Assembly: GCA_023415305.1 (NCBI GenBank)
Contig: JAEZKZ010000050.1
Coordinates: 62,001-126,000, forward strand
Source of the DNA: Bacillota bacterium
GTDB lineage: Bacteria; Bacillota; Clostridia; Acetivibrionales; DSM-1351
Length of the DNA: 64,000 nucleotides
Direction of reading: 5' to 3'
Every line of letters begins with the position of its first letter. The first letter of the stretch is position 1. The position numbers and the translations under genes were made by a program. Positions 53,799 through 62,546 of this stretch are shown one piece after another. The notes beneath the pieces are model-generated. The model had not been told where the DNA came from, ran no database searches, and worked only from the letters and a program-made list of their open reading frames with translations.

Positions 53799-54842
53799 AT
53801 GAAAATGTTCTTAAAGATTATAGCCGTTTTACTTATAATGATTTTTATTGCAAATATCGGGGCAAGTTTTTACTTTTACAATATGTCCGTTGCCCGGACT
53901 AAGAAAGACTTTCTATCCCAGGACAGCGCTCTTTTAAATACGGTATCTATAGAGAGTGTCGCCTCTTCTTCCCAGCAAGTGGATGGAGCAGTTACGGCTA
54001 ATGCAAAAATATATAGCGCTCATCAGGAAGACATGATAGAAGTAAATAGCACCCAGCAGGAGGACCTTGTAGAAGTAGACTGGTTCAACAAGCAGACTTA
54101 CGAGGAGGTTTCCATTACTTCAGAGGACGGGCTAAAGCTAGTGGGATATTACCTTGCAGCCACCACCCTTACAAATAAGACTGCTATTTTAGCTCATGGC
54201 TATTCATCAAAGGGTATGTGGATGGGGTCCTATGCAAAAATTTATTATGATCTCGGCTATAATGTACTGCTTCCCGATGACAGAGGCCACGGGGTAAGTG
54301 AGGGAGACTACATCGGTTTTGGCTGGGCTGACAGAAATGATTACCTAAGGTGGATTGACTTTATTATCAATAAAGTTGGTGAGAAATCTCAGATTGTACT
54401 TCACGGAGTTTCCATGGGAGGGGCCACGGTTTTAATGACCGGGGGTGAAATGTTACCGGAGGCTGTTAAGGCAATAATATCAGATTGCTCCTATACCTCC
54501 GTCTGGGCTGAACTGGAGTACCAGCTCAAAAGACTGTATAAGCTGCCCGCCTTTCCTATATTGAACAGTACCAGTCTTCTGACCAAGCTCAGAGCGGGTT
54601 ACTCCTTTGAAGAAGCCTCGGCACTGGAGCAGGTCAAAAAGAGCAAAACTCCCACTTTGTTTATTCACGGAGATTCAGATGAATTTGTCCCCACCAGTAT
54701 GGCTTACGAGCTTTTTGAAGCTTCCGTCAGTGAAAAGGATATATATATTGTTCAAGGCGCAGGTCATGGAAACTCCTTGGATACTAATGTTACCGGTTAT
54801 AAAAACAAGGTCAGGGAGTTTACTGAGAAGTATGTACAGTAG
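53799..54842 (+). CDS. Membrane-anchored alpha/beta hydrolase
   Basis: 347 residues. N-terminal membrane anchor (about 3-26), a spacer (27-95) with a duplicated motif (HQEDMIEV then QQEDLVEV), then an alpha/beta hydrolase like the YqkD/BEM46 group: AHGYSSKGMW oxyanion region, nucleophile elbow GVSMGG, the acid in FIHGDSDEFVP, and His in GAGHGNS. Substrate unknown; the active domain should face outside. AGGGGG before the ATG. Confidence 0.85.
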   Translation: MKMFLKIIAVLLIMIFIANIGASFYFYNMSVARTKKDFLSQDSALLNTVSIESVASSSQQVDGAVTANAKIYSAHQEDMIEVNSTQQEDLVEVDWFNKQTYEEVSITSEDGLKLVGYYLAATTLTNKTAILAHGYSSKGMWMGSYAKIYYDLGYNVLLPDDRGHGVSEGDYIGFGWADRNDYLRWIDFIINKVGEKSQIVLHGVSMGGATVLMTGGEMLPEAVKAIISDCSYTSVWAELEYQLKRLYKLPAFPILNSTSLLTKLRAGYSFEEASALEQVKKSKTPTLFIHGDSDEFVPTSMAYELFEASVSEKDIYIVQGAGHGNSLDTNVTGYKNKVREFTEKYVQ

Positions 54843-54945
54843 AAAATAGAATTCTGAGTTATTTTTATTTTAAAAACAATTAGGCTTTTTGCAAATTATG
54901 TCGTAATTATATAGGTAACTAACAAAAAAGGATGGATCTTACGCC

Positions 54946-56172
54946 TTGAAAAAATTCTTTCAGATGGCAACACCACTAATAGTACCATTGGGCTTACCGA
55001 CTGCAGCAATTCTTGGCATGAATAAACTTGAAACCCTTTCGCCCGGGCTGATCCGACTCATAGACGTTTTGCCGTATTTACTGTTTGGAATAGCGGCAAT
55101 ACTGGGATGGAGGTTCAATAGAAGTAAGGTATTTTTCATTGCACTTATTCTTGCACTCACTGAAGCATTTGCCTTTAAACCCTCAGGTTTATCGGGCGGG
55201 GATAATTTCATAATTTCCCCGGTTACAACTGCTGTATCTATTCTTGTACCTATAAATATCTTAGTGTTTTCGCTTATACGTGAACGTGGGGTATTTACTG
55301 TCTGGGGTTTATTAAACGCAGCATTTATCGTCATACAGCTGGAAATAGTCTCTTACTTGCTGCAAGCAAAGAACAGTGTTCTGGATGCAATAGCAGAATG
55401 GGATTTACTGTCATGGAACACCAATGAATTGATACACATCCCCCAACTGTCGGTATTAATTCTTATTGTTGCCCTTGCATTTGCCATCCTCCGTTTTATT
55501 TCAACCAATGCTTATCTCGATGCTGCAAATATAGGAGTTCTGTTAGCAGTCTCCTCCGCTTTCATCCTTCAGGAAAACAAAATGTCATCACCCATTTTCC
55601 TTTCTGTCACGGGTGTCATTATAATAATTTCAGTTATTCAGGATTCTTATAGTATGGCTTTTTTAGATGAGTTGACAGGCCTGCCCTCCAGAAGATCCTT
55701 GAAATATGAACTTATGAAATTGAGCGGTAAATACACTATAGCAATGCTTGATATTGATTTCTTTAAAAAATTTAATGACACTTATGGCCATGATGTGGGT
55801 GATCAGGTTTTGAAAATGGTTGCAGGCTGTATAAAGAATATTACGGGTGGTGGGAAACCTTTCCGATATGGCGGAGAAGAATTTACCGTTGTATTTCCTA
55901 ACAAGGTATTGAAGGAGGCCGTACCGCACCTTGAAGAATTAAGAGAGGCTGTATCAAAAAAGGGCTTCATACATAGCACAGCCGACAGGCCAAAAAACAC
56001 AACTCAAAATAGCAGAGGAAAAACTGAAACAGGTAAGCAGTTGTTTGTCACTATAAGCATCGGGGCAGCAGAAAAAAATGAAAAGTACAGACTGCCGGAC
56101 GAAGTAATCAAAGCTGCTGATAACGCTCTGTACAGAGCTAAGAAAAAAGGAAGAAACTGTGTGAGCAGATAG
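54946..56172 (+). CDS. Membrane diguanylate cyclase (GGDEF)
   Basis: 408 residues. Residues 1-230 contain about eight hydrophobic segments; residues 235-408 are a GGDEF domain: DELTGLPSRRSL, LDIDFFKKFNDTYGH, and the active-site FRYGGEEF (GGEEF form, compatible with activity). No RxxD inhibitory site is evident upstream of the motif. Makes cyclic di-GMP. The TTG start lacks a well-spaced ribosome site. Confidence 0.9.
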   Translation: MKKFFQMATPLIVPLGLPTAAILGMNKLETLSPGLIRLIDVLPYLLFGIAAILGWRFNRSKVFFIALILALTEAFAFKPSGLSGGDNFIISPVTTAVSILVPINILVFSLIRERGVFTVWGLLNAAFIVIQLEIVSYLLQAKNSVLDAIAEWDLLSWNTNELIHIPQLSVLILIVALAFAILRFISTNAYLDAANIGVLLAVSSAFILQENKMSSPIFLSVTGVIIIISVIQDSYSMAFLDELTGLPSRRSLKYELMKLSGKYTIAMLDIDFFKKFNDTYGHDVGDQVLKMVAGCIKNITGGGKPFRYGGEEFTVVFPNKVLKEAVPHLEELREAVSKKGFIHSTADRPKNTTQNSRGKTETGKQLFVTISIGAAEKNEKYRLPDEVIKAADNALYRAKKKGRNCVSR

Positions 56173-56222
56173 CGTTCTGAGGAAGTTCCCGGAATAAAAT
56201 TTATGGGAATTTATAAAGTATT

Positions 56223-56260
56223 AGACCCTCTAGTCAATTATAACTTCTAAAGGGTCTTTT
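56223..56260 (+). terminator. Terminator after the diguanylate cyclase gene
   Basis: Arms AGACCCT and AGGGTCT with TTTT following; lies between convergent genes. Confidence 0.75.
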
Positions 56261-56296
56261 AGCTGATATGAGCCTCTGTATACTGAAACAGGCTAA

Positions 56297-56737
56297 TTAT
56301 ATCCGTATTGATTTTATTCTGTATCTGTAAACACCTGAAGGCGTATTAACTGAAACCTCCTCTCCTTCCTTTTTGCAAAGGAGGGCTCTACCCATTGGAG
56401 ACAACATGGTTATGCAATTGTCCCCACTGTGGATTGACTCAGGTACAATTATCCTGTAACTGTATGTTTCAGACTCTTCGATGTCTTCAATTTCAATTTC
56501 GCTGTTCAGGCATACAAATGGAAAATAGTTATCTGAATTTTCGGAGCATTTTGCATTCTTAACAGCATTGTCCAAATAACTTATATATTTGTCCATAAGT
56601 TGTTCAAATTCATCTCTTTGTTTATTGTAATCCTGAAAGTATAAATTACTTAATTGAACCCTCCTTTCTTCCATATCTACTAAATGAGCTATCAAGTTCT
56701 CATAAGCAGGCGTTGTTAGTGCTAGTCTTTTAGTCAT
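56297..56737 (-). CDS. GreA/GreB-family protein
   Basis: About 146 residues. The N-terminal half is a helical hairpin, and the C-terminal half has the FKBP-like GreA domain (YRIIVPESIHSGDNCITMLSPMGRALLCKKEGEEVSVNTPSGVYRYRI). It may rescue backtracked RNA polymerase, or act like Rnk by binding in the secondary channel. The N-terminal coiled coil is shorter and less acidic at its tip than in GreA. The ATG at 56737 has GGAGGAG upstream. Confidence 0.8.
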   Translation of the reverse strand: MTKRLALTTPAYENLIAHLVDMEERRVQLSNLYFQDYNKQRDEFEQLMDKYISYLDNAVKNAKCSENSDNYFPFVCLNSEIEIEDIEESETYSYRIIVPESIHSGDNCITMLSPMGRALLCKKEGEEVSVNTPSGVYRYRIKSIRI

Positions 56738-56930
56738 ATTCTCCTCCGTCCACAAGTAATTAAATGGTATTTCTCCCAAATAAAAACATATGGCGCCTTG
56801 CCGGTTGGCAAAGCACCATATGTAATATGATACCATATTTGACTCAACAGTGTCAAAATTAAACTAATTATTTGAGGACATTAAATATATGAATAATTGA
56901 TTTATATAACTTAAATTTCATAAAGTCTAT

Positions 56931-56980
56931 TGCATAGATAATAAAGCAATGATATAATACTACCAAACGGTAGGTAGCTA
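56931..56980 (+). promoter_or_regulatory. Promoter with TetR operator
   Basis: TTGCAT and TATAAT (56953-56958) 17 bp apart, followed at once by CTACC-AAAC-GGTAG (56960-56973), plus a further GTAG. A repressor bound there would cover the transcription start. Confidence 0.75.
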
Positions 56981-56995
56981 TTTTTTGGAGGTAAT

Positions 56996-57571
56996 ATGAA
57001 AAAGAATGAAATATTGGACAAATCTTTAGAATTATTTGCAAGCCAAGGATATTTTGGAACCAGCATGGATGATATCGCTAAAGCTGTAGGAATTAAGAAG
57101 GCCTCCCTGTATTCCCATTACTCAGGTAAGGAAAGTATATTCACAGCCATATTCAATAATATTTTAGCCGATTATTTTGCCTTCATTAATAATCTGACAG
57201 CCTTCAGTGAAGAGACAAACTACCTGGAGAAATTAACAAGTATCTTCTCCGGTTATGTAAAAAATTGTATAAATAATAACAAAATGGTTTTCTGGGATAG
57301 ATACTATTATTACCCGCCGGAATTTTTGAAAGATTATATTTTACATGAAACATATGATATTGAAATGCTCTTCCTAGATAAAATCACTACTATTATTGAA
57401 CGAGGAATCAAAAATGGAAGTATCCGTGATAAAAATGCACATGATCTAGCCTTATCCTTTTATTATATGATGATAGGCTTTGCCATGGCAGTTAAGTTTT
57501 ATGATGAAAAAGAAATAGAAACGGATATCGCTAAATGCATAAACGTTTTCATAGATGGTATAAAACTGTGA
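56996..57571 (+). CDS. TetR-family transcriptional regulator
   Basis: 191 residues: helix-turn-helix ILDKSLELFASQGYFGTSMDDIAKAVGIKKASLYSHYSGKESIF, then a TetR_C-type ligand domain. TTGGAGG before the ATG. The gene for an aldo/keto reductase follows 49 bp later on the same strand; both are probably transcribed from the operator-bearing promoter. Confidence 0.9.
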   Translation: MKKNEILDKSLELFASQGYFGTSMDDIAKAVGIKKASLYSHYSGKESIFTAIFNNILADYFAFINNLTAFSEETNYLEKLTSIFSGYVKNCINNNKMVFWDRYYYYPPEFLKDYILHETYDIEMLFLDKITTIIERGIKNGSIRDKNAHDLALSFYYMMIGFAMAVKFYDEKEIETDIAKCINVFIDGIKL

Positions 57572-57620
57572 TTAGTAGATTCAAGTAAACATTTTAATTA
57601 ATGAAAGGGAGGGAATCAAT

Positions 57621-58616
57621 ATGTATGAAGGAATGAGGAGAAAGCTAGGCCGATCAGGAATTGAAGTTAGTTCGTTAGGTTTAGGAGGTTGGGCCATCGG
57701 AGGACAGTTTATACTTAACGGAATGATGGACGGCTGGGGTGATGTTGACGATAATGAGTCAATAAAAGCCATTCACAGAGCCCTTGAACTTGGTGTAAAT
57801 TTCCTGGATACGGCTGATTGTTATGGCGTTGGCCACAGTGAAGAGGTAATCGGAAAAGCAATTGCAGGAAAAAGGAACAGCGTTATAATCGCTACGAAAT
57901 TTGGGTATTTGAGCAATGAAGCCACTAAAACAGTGCATGGAACCAATGTAGCACCAGCTTACATAGAAAGAGCATGCGACGCATCACTTAAAAGGCTCGA
58001 TACTGACTACATTGACGTGTACCAGCTCCATGTAGGGGATTTACCTATTTCTGACGTAGAGCCTATATGCTTAACTCTGGATAAGCTTGTTGAGAAAGGT
58101 AAGATTCGAACTTACGGTTGGAGCACAGACCTGGTTGATTGCGCCAGGCTGTTTGCAGAAAGAGCAAATTGTTCTGCCATTCAACACTGTTTAAATGTCT
58201 TTGACGATAATACTGAGCTGGTTAAATTTTGTGAAAACAACAATCTTGCCAGTATTAATCGCAGTCCTCTGGCTATGGGCTTTCTAAGCGGAAAATTTAC
58301 TGCAGAATCTTTATTTTCAAAGGATGACGTTCGAGGCGCCGGCCATTCCTGGGTTACGTACTTTAAGGACGGAAAGCCAGTACCCGAACTCTTAAAGAAG
58401 CTTGATTCGGTCAGAGAAATTTTGACCAGCAACGGTCGTACTCCGGTTCAGGGCGCCTTGGCCTGGCTTTGGGGCAAAAGTAGCATCACAATACCTATCA
58501 CCGGCTTTAAAACAGTAAAACAGGTTGAAGAAAATGCAAAAGCCATGGTTTTTGGTCCTTTGTCACAGGAACAAATGGCTGAGATAGATCGAATTCTTTA
58601 TCAAAGAGACAGGTAG
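57621..58616 (+). CDS. Aldo/keto reductase
   Basis: 331 residues, AKR family of the YajO/tyrosine-auxotrophy-like branch: SSLGLGGWAIGGQ, catalytic Asp-Tyr in FLDTADCYGVGHSEE, Lys in IIATKFGY, His in VYQLHVGDLP, and cofactor loop PITGFKTVKQVEEN. NADPH-dependent; substrate unknown. GGGAGG before the ATG. Confidence 0.88.
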   Translation: MYEGMRRKLGRSGIEVSSLGLGGWAIGGQFILNGMMDGWGDVDDNESIKAIHRALELGVNFLDTADCYGVGHSEEVIGKAIAGKRNSVIIATKFGYLSNEATKTVHGTNVAPAYIERACDASLKRLDTDYIDVYQLHVGDLPISDVEPICLTLDKLVEKGKIRTYGWSTDLVDCARLFAERANCSAIQHCLNVFDDNTELVKFCENNNLASINRSPLAMGFLSGKFTAESLFSKDDVRGAGHSWVTYFKDGKPVPELLKKLDSVREILTSNGRTPVQGALAWLWGKSSITIPITGFKTVKQVEENAKAMVFGPLSQEQMAEIDRILYQRDR

Positions 58617-58645
58617 ATTAACAGGCATAATTCTCGATTTCGATA

Positions 58646-58678
58646 AAAAAAGGGAGTCAGCTGTACACTCCCTTTTTT
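58646..58678 (+). terminator. Terminator of the TetR-reductase operon
   Basis: Perfect arms AAAAAAGGGAGT and ACTCCCTTTTTT. Confidence 0.92.
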
Positions 58679-58781
58679 ATTGTCTAGGAAAGTATAAATT
58701 TTTAAGTGAAAAAATGAGTATTGTAACATGCATGGATAAAGGCCTACAAGGTATATGTGAAAGTTTTCCTAGACAATAAAA
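58675..58781. repeat. 107-bp element with 17-bp terminal inverted repeats
   Basis: Ends TTTTATTGTCTAGGAAA (58675-58691) and TTTCCTAGACAATAAAA (58765-58781) are perfect inverted copies around 73 bp of non-coding AT-rich DNA, the look of a miniature element. The same TTCC(T/C)AGACAATAAAA motif ends repeat family 3 at 48469-48485. No clear target-site duplication. Confidence 0.7.
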
Positions 58782-58842
58782 ATATGAATTTATGCGCGTG
58801 CCAAATTTTCCCTGTCTAATTATGTGCAATGAAAACATTATC

Positions 58843-58901
58843 TGCTAGGAAGAGGCACAGTGTGACATGAACTGTCACACTGCGCAAACAAAAGTGGCTT
58901 C
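58843..58901 (-). repeat. Dispersed structured repeat family 3, copy B
   Basis: Reverse complement of the 48418-48485 unit: AAGCCACTTTTGTTTGCG, a hairpin CGCAGTGTGACA / TGTCACACTGTG, then CCTCTTCCTAG. One stem pair is T-A in copy A and A-T here, a compensatory change. A second small stem GTGGC-TTC-GCCAC (58894-58906) lies next to it. The gap 58617-59029 holds no gene. Confidence 0.85.
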
Positions 58902-59029
58902 GCCACCTTTGTTCACTCAATTAGCTAGTTATGAATTTGGTGAAATGCAATATCGCATTTACATTAAACTCTAATATTTTACAAATTTTACCATAATGGC
59001 ACTTCGTTTACCGAGTCATATTATTACAA

Positions 59030-60067
59030 TTATTCAAAAACAATAACGCTCTTTACAATGTTACGGGCGTTTTTCAGAGTATCTGTAAAGGCTCTTGGAG
59101 TATCCTCAAACTTGTATTTATCAGATATTATACCGCTAATATCAATTTTTTTATCTGCGATTGCCGCAATGGTAGTTGTATAAAGGTTCTTGTAGCGGAA
59201 AATGGACTTGATAGTGAGTTCTTTAGTGCTAATTGGACCAATTTCCAATCCGTCAACGGAGTCAACCGCAAGCCCTACCCATACGATTGTGCCACCCGGT
59301 TTCGCAACATGTACGGTCTGACAAATTGTAGAATTTGTTCCGGCACAGTCTATCACTACGTGAGCTCCCTTACCTTCCGTCAACTTTGTGATTTCTGCAA
59401 AGACATCACATTCATTTGCATTCAGGCTAATAGCACCCATCCCTTCAGCAACAGCTAATCGTTTTTCAATAATATCAACAACGATAACCTTTGTTGCCTC
59501 ATATGCCTTTGACGCTAGAAGTGAGACCAGTCCAATACAGCCTGCTCCAAAAATTACCACAGTATCACCTAATTTGACACCGCCGGTCAGAGCCGCGTTA
59601 ATTCCGATAGCCATAGGCTCTACCAAAGCACCTTCGACTGACGAAACACTATCAGGTAGCCTAAAAGCAAAGCGTGCAGGGTGGGCAACATAGTTCATCA
59701 GACACCCTCCATAGGGAGGCGTTGCAAAAAATTTTACATCAGGACAAAGATTATATTTGCCCGACAGGCAAAATTCGCAGTTTCCACATGGCACACCTGG
59801 TTCTAATGCAACTCTGTCACCGACCATTAAGTGTGTAACACTACTGCCAACGCCAATTATTTTCCCCGCGCACTCATGGCCTAAAATGAAAGGAAAATCC
59901 ACAACGAAATCACCGATTTTACCATGAGTGTAATAGTGAACGTCAGAGCCGCATATACCTATGGCCTCCATTTTTACTAAAACTTCATCCGCCTTGATTT
60001 TAGGAATTTCAACCTCTCTAAACTCGATTTTTTCAACTTCAGTTAAAAAAGCAGCAGTATTTTTCAT
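59030..60067 (-). CDS. Zinc-dependent polyol (xylitol/sorbitol) dehydrogenase
   Basis: About 345 residues, medium-chain dehydrogenase: catalytic zinc site GICGSDVHYY and GHECAGKI, structural zinc cysteines CGNCEFCLSGKYNLC, Rossmann VIFGAGCIGLVSLL. Oxidises a polyol to the ketose with NAD. Last gene after xylulokinase, so xylitol to xylulose is the natural guess; sorbitol or arabitol are possible. The ATG at 60067 takes its GGGAG ribosome site from a dispersed repeat. Confidence 0.9.
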   Translation of the reverse strand: MKNTAAFLTEVEKIEFREVEIPKIKADEVLVKMEAIGICGSDVHYYTHGKIGDFVVDFPFILGHECAGKIIGVGSSVTHLMVGDRVALEPGVPCGNCEFCLSGKYNLCPDVKFFATPPYGGCLMNYVAHPARFAFRLPDSVSSVEGALVEPMAIGINAALTGGVKLGDTVVIFGAGCIGLVSLLASKAYEATKVIVVDIIEKRLAVAEGMGAISLNANECDVFAEITKLTEGKGAHVVIDCAGTNSTICQTVHVAKPGGTIVWVGLAVDSVDGLEIGPISTKELTIKSIFRYKNLYTTTIAAIADKKIDISGIISDKYKFEDTPRAFTDTLKNARNIVKSVIVFE

Positions 60068-60068
60068 G

Positions 60069-60135
60069 CTATCTCCCATCTACGCGCATGGCGCGTACAC
60101 AAATAGTAATGAAAAGACATATAATGGCTTTTCGC
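60069..60135 (-). repeat. Dispersed repeat family 1, copy B (upstream of polyol dehydrogenase)
   Basis: Reads, on the minus strand, CGAAAAGCC, GTCTTTTCATT, then TACGCGCCATGCGCGTA and GATGGGAGATA before the ATG. Same order and spacing as copy A before trpD. It occupies almost the whole gap between the kinase and dehydrogenase genes. Confidence 0.9.
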
Positions 60136-60138
60136 TAT

Positions 60139-61626
60139 TTAAACGATCTGGAAAAGACTTTTATTATTTGAATATAATAATTTGTATTTTTCAAAAGCTT
60201 CACTGTATATTTTGACGTTCTCGCGATTTGGAAAAGTAATCTTCGGACTATATTTAATTACTTCCGAACAGGCTTCCTCTAGGGATTTATATATTCCGAT
60301 TCCAACTCCTGCTAAAATGGCCGCTCCTGTACAGGCTTCCTCCTTACCTACAACTGTGTAGATCTCAGTATTAAAAATATCTGCTTGCATCTGTAACCAG
60401 GTTTTGCTTTTTGCTCCACCCCCAGATGCCACTATCATCTCAATTGGAATATCTAACTCCTTAAATATCTCCAGACTAAGCCTCAAGGACAGGACAACAC
60501 CCTCCATTACTGCCCTAATCATATGCTTATGGTTATGCCTTAAGGTCATGCCAAACAAAATTCCTTTTGCGAATGGATCATGGTATGGTGTACGCTCCCC
60601 AGACAGATAAGGGAGGAAAAGTTCCCCTTCACTACCTGCCGGTATTTCTTCTGCAAGCATATCAAACTCGTTATAGGACAGATGAGGAAAGTAGTTCTCT
60701 TTTAACCATTTTAGTGTAATTCCACCATTTAGATGCCCACCAAGAATAATCCAAAGGTCATTCTTAACATGGCAAAATGTATTGGTCCTAAATTGTCTGT
60801 CATAAAGCGGTGTGTTAATTGCAGTTGATAACTGCCCTGCAGTACCGATATTGGCAGATACGATACCAGGCTTAATTATACCATTCCCTACAGAGTGCAT
60901 TAGTGTATCACCTCCGCCATAGATAACCGGAGTTTTCCAGCTAAGACCTGTTTTTACGGCACATTCTTTGGATAGCTGCCCTGCTATTTGATACGCCTCG
61001 CCAGGTTTTGGGAAAAGGTTAGTATTAACTCCTATCCTTTCGATAATGTCAAAAGCCCAACCTCTTTGGGCTGTATCAAAAGCAAGTGTAGAAGACCCAT
61101 CTGAAACATCAGTGGCAAGCTCTCCACATAGTTTATACCTTATATAATCCTTTGGTAGCACTGCCTTATAAGTATTATCATAATTTTGAGGTTCATTATC
61201 TCTAATCCACATTAATGAACATATAAAAAATCCGGTGCTAAGTGAATTGAGTGTTATCTTTCTTAATTCATCTATTCCAATAGTATTATAAATGCTGTCA
61301 ATTTGTTGTTTTGATCTTTGATCTGCCCAAATGATAGCCGGACGAATTGGCTTCATCTGTTTATTTAGAAGCACCAGTCCGTGCATCTGTCCTGAAAGCC
61401 CAATACTTTTTATATCTAAAGGTTTTATCGAACTGTTGGATAAAGCTTGCCTTATCGTTCTTACTGTTGCTTCCCATAAAAAATCAGCATCTTGTTCAGC
61501 ATATCCAATCTCAGGAGTTAATACACTATAAATTTCTTTTCCCTCTCCCACTATATTCCCATTGAAATCCATTATTATAGTTTTTGCTCCTGAGGTTCCC
61601 AAATCAATTCCCATTAAATAAGACAT
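60139..61626 (-). CDS. xylB: Xylulokinase
   Basis: FGGY-family kinase, about 495 residues, making xylulose 5-phosphate. MGIDLGTSGAKTIIMDF phosphate loop, IGLSGQMHGLVLL typical of XylB, IIWADQRS, GGGDTLMHSVG, FLPYLSGERTPYHDP and the ATP loop IVASGGGAKSKTWLQ. GGAG precedes the ATG at 61626. In operon with sugar permeases upstream and a polyol dehydrogenase downstream. The QMHG motif supports xylulose over ribulose or glycerol. Confidence 0.93.
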   Translation of the reverse strand: MSYLMGIDLGTSGAKTIIMDFNGNIVGEGKEIYSVLTPEIGYAEQDADFLWEATVRTIRQALSNSSIKPLDIKSIGLSGQMHGLVLLNKQMKPIRPAIIWADQRSKQQIDSIYNTIGIDELRKITLNSLSTGFFICSLMWIRDNEPQNYDNTYKAVLPKDYIRYKLCGELATDVSDGSSTLAFDTAQRGWAFDIIERIGVNTNLFPKPGEAYQIAGQLSKECAVKTGLSWKTPVIYGGGDTLMHSVGNGIIKPGIVSANIGTAGQLSTAINTPLYDRQFRTNTFCHVKNDLWIILGGHLNGGITLKWLKENYFPHLSYNEFDMLAEEIPAGSEGELFLPYLSGERTPYHDPFAKGILFGMTLRHNHKHMIRAVMEGVVLSLRLSLEIFKELDIPIEMIVASGGGAKSKTWLQMQADIFNTEIYTVVGKEEACTGAAILAGVGIGIYKSLEEACSEVIKYSPKITFPNRENVKIYSEAFEKYKLLYSNNKSLFQIV

Positions 61627-61687
61627 TTTATTCTCCATTCGCAGCAGATTATTACATTTAGAAATTATATCACAACACAATGAATTA

Positions 61688-62542
61688 TTATTCTTTTACC
61701 GAACCAGTAGTAAGCCCTGCAATAAATTGCTCCTGAGCTGTTAAAAACAAAATAATAATTGGTAGCGTTGATAAAAATGCTCCTGCCATCAGTACACCAT
61801 ATCGTAAGTTCCATGGGTCCGCATATAATGTTGCCAAGCCCACAGTCAGAGTCATCATACCTTTTGTTTTAAACATAATCAGTGGCCAGAAATATCCACT
61901 CCATGAATTCAACCAAAGGTAAATGCCAAGAACACCTAATCCGGGTCTTACTAAGGGAATGGCTATTTTGCAAAAAATACCTATTTCTGTCATTCCATCA
62001 ATTCTTGCAGCTTCCAGAAGTTCATTGGGAAGACTGGACGATATGTACTGTTTCATCATAAATACACCAAACATACTAAAGGCATATGGTAATACGACCG
62101 AAGCATACTTATTTATCAATCCAAAATCAATCATCATCTTGAATACCGGAATTATTGTTACAATATCCGGTATTGCAACAGAACTTAAAACAATCCAAAA
62201 AAGAATGGCTTTAAATCTAAAATTATATACTGCAAAAGTAAACCCCGCCAAAGAACAAATTATAAGTCCTATACCGGTAGATACTACACTAATGATAAGG
62301 CTGTTTACAAACCATACTCCCGCTTGAGTATCCGTTACTAACTTTACATAATTATCGATAACTGGTTGAGTCGGGATTAAGCTTGTAACTTTTCCATAAA
62401 AGTCTGCATCACTTTTAAATGAATTTACTATCATCCAGTAATAGGGTAGCAATATGCATATAGCGAATAAAATCAGTACCATATGAAGAATAATCTTCCC
62501 TATCATAGGTTTATATTTTATTTTTCCAAATGAATTATTCAA
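61688..62542 (-). CDS. Carbohydrate ABC transporter permease (MalG type)
   Basis: About 284 residues, six membrane segments, with the EAA loop ELLEAARIDGMTEIGIFCKIAIPLVRPGLG. Inner-membrane subunit for a sugar or polyol. The TTG at 62542 with AGGAGAGG 7 nt upstream avoids overlap with the upstream permease and is preferred. Start of kinase follows 61 bp later. No ATPase gene is in this operon as far as seen; a shared MsmX-type ATPase is likely. Confidence 0.92.
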   Translation of the reverse strand: MNNSFGKIKYKPMIGKIILHMVLILFAICILLPYYWMIVNSFKSDADFYGKVTSLIPTQPVIDNYVKLVTDTQAGVWFVNSLIISVVSTGIGLIICSLAGFTFAVYNFRFKAILFWIVLSSVAIPDIVTIIPVFKMMIDFGLINKYASVVLPYAFSMFGVFMMKQYISSSLPNELLEAARIDGMTEIGIFCKIAIPLVRPGLGVLGIYLWLNSWSGYFWPLIMFKTKGMMTLTVGLATLYADPWNLRYGVLMAGAFLSTLPIIILFLTAQEQFIAGLTTGSVKE

Positions 62543-62546
62543 TGGT

